From an uncultured Lachnospiraceae bacterium (lineage in GTDB: Bacteria; Bacillota_A; Clostridia; Lachnospirales; Lachnospiraceae): a DNA stretch of 33,149 nucleotides. Shown piece by piece: positions 32,645 through 33,149 of this stretch. Numbering within the stretch: the first letter of the stretch is position 1; each line of letters opens with the position of its first letter. The stretch is from the NCBI GenBank assembly GCA_910577835.1, contig CAJTOU010000035.1, positions 1 to 33,149 of the forward strand, given 5' to 3'. The position numbers and the translations under genes are program-made. The notes beneath the pieces are model-generated. The model was not told the DNA's origin. It did not search any database and worked only from the letters and a program-made list of their open reading frames with translations.

Positions 32645-32717
32645 TGAGACACCCGGGAATCGAACCCGGGACAACTTGATTAAAAGTCAAGTGCTCTACC
32701 GACTGAGCTAGTATCCC
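32645..32717 (-). tRNA. tRNA-Lys(UUU)
   Basis: 73 bases with complete cloverleaf: acceptor GGGATAC/GTGTCTC, anticodon loop CTTTTAA (anticodon TTT), and T-loop TTCGAAT. No CCA is encoded. It is the last tRNA of the cluster and borders the integrase remnant. Confidence 0.97.
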
Positions 32718-32769
32718 ATAACTTATTTAATTTCTGCAGGTCAACTCCTTTAAAAATTCCCCTGCTTAA

Positions 32770-32842
32770 CAGGGCTAGTTGGATTCGAACCAACGAGATG
32801 CAGGAGTCAAAGTCCTGTGCCTTACCGCTTGGCGATAGCCCT
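32770..32842 (-). tRNA. tRNA-Gln(UUG)
   Basis: 73 bases: acceptor AGGGCTA/TAGCCCT with discriminator G, and anticodon loop CTTTGAC (anticodon TTG). No CCA is encoded. Confidence 0.97.
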
Positions 32843-32881
32843 AAGCCTAATGCTTGGCGATAATCTTACAAAATGTAAGAG

Positions 32882-32956
32882 GGTGGATACAGGGATTCGA
32901 ACCCTGGGCCTCCAGAGCCACAATCTGGCGCGCTAGCCTACTGCGCTATACCCACC
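32882..32956 (-). tRNA. tRNA-His(GUG)
   Basis: 75 bases including the extra 5' G that faces discriminator C: acceptor GTGGGTA/TATCCAC, anticodon loop TTGTGGC (anticodon GTG). No CCA is encoded. Confidence 0.97.
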
Positions 32957-32985
32957 ATAGACTCCAGGATTCATTCCCGGACCAA

Positions 32986-33059
<74 letters not shown>

Positions 33060-33096
33060 GTATGAATCTTAGTGAACACACTGTTTACAGTGTGAA

Positions 33097-33149
33097 AGCG
33101 GGTGATGGGAATCGAACCCACGTATCTAGCTTGGAAGGCTAGTGTTCTA
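33097..33149 (-). tRNA. tRNA-Gly(UCC), partial
   Basis: The 3' part of a tRNA cut by the window edge: anticodon stem CTAGC/GCTAG with loop CTTCCAA (anticodon TCC), T-arm, acceptor CACCCGC and discriminator T. The 5' end lies beyond 33149. Confidence 0.93.

Overview
The window is low-GC, AT-rich DNA from a Clostridia-type Firmicute, most likely a gut Lachnospiraceae member (inference). The evidence is strong AGGAGG-type ribosome binding sites, a T-box leader, a LanFEG/Cpr-type bacteriocin-resistance locus with its own two-component system, an AgrC/LytTR pair, UgtP/MGDG-type glycolipid synthesis, and tRNA genes without an encoded CCA end.

Layout: 1-3200 is a mixed region with a truncated PLD-like/helicase fragment, an acyltransferase-3 membrane protein, a SAM methyltransferase and a zinc-ribbon NUDIX hydrolase. 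3280-11550 is a locus for unsaturated uronic acids. On the minus strand kduI-kduD-eda-kdgK convert 5-keto-4-deoxyuronate to KDG, then KDPG, then pyruvate plus glyceraldehyde-3-phosphate, and the run ends in a clear terminator. On the plus strand lie an AraC-type regulator, a GH88 unsaturated glucuronyl hydrolase and a DUF2264 protein. The regulator has a consensus promoter, and a 24-bp palindrome sits between it and kduI. No lyase or transporter is in the window, so the substrate (pectin, glycosaminoglycan, xylan side chain or other uronide) is not settled.

11800-18070 holds a cyclopropane-fatty-acid-synthase-like enzyme and an OmpR-type regulator/histidine kinase pair, diverging from a four-gene ABC operon (ATPase, two permeases, one small membrane protein). 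Two pairs of 11-bp-phased direct repeats lie immediately upstream of the operon's -10 box and are the likely regulator site. 18110-23340 is a minus-strand run: a T-box leader whose specifier I read as GCA (Ala), an AlaA-like aminotransferase, a transglutaminase-like protein, an S66 LD-carboxypeptidase and a TPR protein. 23562-27190 holds a flippase and, convergent to it, a glycolipid glycosyltransferase with PlsY. 27441-29285 holds an orphan AgrC-like kinase with a LytTR regulator and a 57-codon small gene.

29670-32640 is a decayed phage or integrative-element remnant: a sigma-like activator, two XRE regulators, a divergent promoter pair flanked by matching inverted sites, a 40-codon gene, an integrase broken into three reading frames, and arm-type-like repeats. 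It abuts a minus-strand tRNA cluster (Gly-Arg-His-Gln-Lys in transcription order) that runs off the right edge.

The strongest leads are the alanine T-box with its downstream gene run, the direct-repeat promoter of the peptide-resistance operon, the operators and structured leaders of the uronide locus, and several perfect hairpins that are not ordinary terminators. I found no CRISPR array and no intact transposase.
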